Below are positions 13,193 through 14,028 of a stretch of DNA of 14,028 nucleotides, piece by piece. The first letter of the stretch is position 1; each line of letters starts with the position of its first letter. A model generated the notes under the pieces. That model did not search any database and had not been told where the DNA came from. It worked only from the letters and a program-made list of their open reading frames with translations. Position numbers and translations under genes: made by a program. Source of the stretch: an uncultured Eubacteriales bacterium (GTDB lineage: Bacteria > Bacillota > Clostridia > Peptostreptococcales > Anaerovoracaceae); assembly GCA_900542245.1 (NCBI GenBank), contig UQMQ01000058.1, positions 1-14,028 of the forward strand. Reading direction: 5' to 3'.

Positions 13193-14028
13193 ATGCAAGC
13201 ACTTTACAACTTTGTCGCAGGCACACTGAACACTGTGGCTTGGATCTACATTCTCCTGCCGTGTGTATTCGTCGGCGGTCTGTACTACACCATCGGCTCC
13301 GGCGGCGTACAGTTCCGGCGTTTCGGCTATGCCATGAAAAACACGCTCGGTAAGATCTTTCAGAAATCTGACGCCGGTGAGGGTGAAGTCACCCCGCTGC
13401 AGGCGGTTACCACCGCACTGGCCGGCACCGTCGGCACCGGCAACATCGTCGGTACCTCACAAGCCATCGCGCTCGGCGGCTACGGCGCCATCTTCTGGCT
13501 CTGGCTGGCCGCACTGCTCGGCATGGTCATCAAGTACGCCGAAGTCACGCTGTCCATCCGCTATCGTGAAAAAGACGAAAAAGGCGATTGGGTCGGTGGT
13601 CCGATGTACTACATCAAGAACGGTCTCGGTCAGAAATGGTCCTGGCTGGCGATCCTGTTCTGCTGTTTCGCCGTACTGGCCTCGTTCGGTATCGGCAACA
13701 TGTCGCAGGCAAACTCCATCAACGGTTCCATCAAGGGCGCAGTCGCAGCGTTCGCACCGGATTTCGCGGATATCGCGGCGGTCGACTGGGTCATCGGTAT
13801 TGCGCTTGCCGTTCTGACTGCAGGCGTACTCTTCGGCGGTATCAAACGAATCGGCTCCGTAACCGAAAGACTGATCCCGTTCATGAGTATTCTCTACATT
13901 GTATTTACACTGATCGTTATCTTCGGCAACATCAGCATGGTCGGTGAATGCTTCCGTAAGATCTTCGTCGCAGCCTTCGATCCGCAGGCCGTGGTCGGTG
14001 CAGGCAGCGGTATCCTGCTCAAGAACGC
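13193..14028 (+). CDS. AGCS-family sodium/alanine-glycine symporter (C-terminus cut by window edge)
   Basis: The frame opens at ATG 13193-13195 and runs to the right edge without a stop (278 codons, roughly 60% of a ~450-480-residue family member). GGAAAGG lies upstream. AGCS hallmarks are clear: LAGTVGTGNIVGTSQAIALG (76-95) with LWLAALLGMVIKYAEVTLS just after, and WVGGPMYYI (133-141). Several hydrophobic helices are visible, starting near residue 14. Members import alanine or glycine with Na+ across the cytoplasmic membrane. The tandem glycine riboswitch upstream points to glycine as the relevant substrate or signal. The 480-base distance between aptamer and start codon is unusually long. 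The family call is secure; alanine versus glycine preference is inferred from regulation. Confidence 0.95.
   Translation, partial: MQALYNFVAGTLNTVAWIYILLPCVFVGGLYYTIGSGGVQFRRFGYAMKNTLGKIFQKSDAGEGEVTPLQAVTTALAGTVGTGNIVGTSQAIALGGYGAIFWLWLAALLGMVIKYAEVTLSIRYREKDEKGDWVGGPMYYIKNGLGQKWSWLAILFCCFAVLASFGIGNMSQANSINGSIKGAVAAFAPDFADIAAVDWVIGIALAVLTAGVLFGGIKRIGSVTERLIPFMSILYIVFTLIVIFGNISMVGECFRKIFVAAFDPQAVVGAGSGILLKN

Noticed and set aside
12821..13353. Plus-strand frames of 113 and 136 codons between the riboswitch and symporter
   Set aside because: One starts ahead of a terminator-like hairpin and the other overlaps the symporter start out of phase; neither has a ribosome binding site or recognisable protein.
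1..14028. CRISPR arrays, tRNA or rRNA genes, insertion sequences and phage genes
   Set aside because: I looked for regularly spaced repeats, tRNA cloverleaf motifs, transposase motifs and terminal inverted repeats on both strands and saw none that could be supported.

Overview
The window looks like chromosomal DNA from a member of the Firmicutes, most likely class Clostridia. The evidence is a hrcA-grpE-dnaK-dnaJ heat-shock operon behind a CIRCE operator, a DnaK lacking the N-terminal-lobe insertion of proteobacterial DnaK, a YkpA-type ABC-F protein, CheX and FapA-domain proteins, and a tandem glycine riboswitch ahead of an AGCS symporter. Most of the window is moderately GC-rich (58% in one hand-counted line of fapA). 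The first ~580 bases are near 31% (five lines hand-counted). Genus cannot be assigned from the sequence.

Layout. Everything from the left edge to about 10.55 kb is read on the minus strand. From right to left these are: (1) the hrcA promoter and CIRCE, then hrcA, grpE, dnaK and dnaJ, with stem-loops in the grpE-dnaK and dnaK-dnaJ gaps and a strong terminator after dnaJ; (2) the 3' remnant of a MATE efflux gene, abutting that terminator; (3) a YkpA-like ABC-F ATPase whose leader carries a terminator-like hairpin; (4) a promoter driving a fapA-like gene, a CheX-like phosphatase and a stand-alone CheY-like receiver; (5) an AT-rich TraX-family membrane protein cut by the left edge. From 10.69 kb onward everything is read on the plus strand: a full-length MATE transporter behind a promoter with a 19-bp spacer, a terminator, then a promoter, a tandem glycine riboswitch, about 480 bases without a recognisable gene, and the first 278 codons of a sodium/alanine-glycine symporter cut by the right edge.

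How they work together. HrcA represses its own operon through CIRCE, and GrpE, DnaK and DnaJ form the Hsp70 cycle. FapA, CheX and CheY look like one transcription unit; CheX would dephosphorylate a CheY-type receiver, so the unit may tune a motility or surface behaviour. The symporter is under glycine control.

No clearly new multi-gene system is evident. The observations best worth a second look are the long leader between the glycine riboswitch and its gene, the ABC-F leader hairpin and degenerate second ATPase site, the MATE remnant, the FapA-CheX-CheY unit and the AT-rich traX gene.
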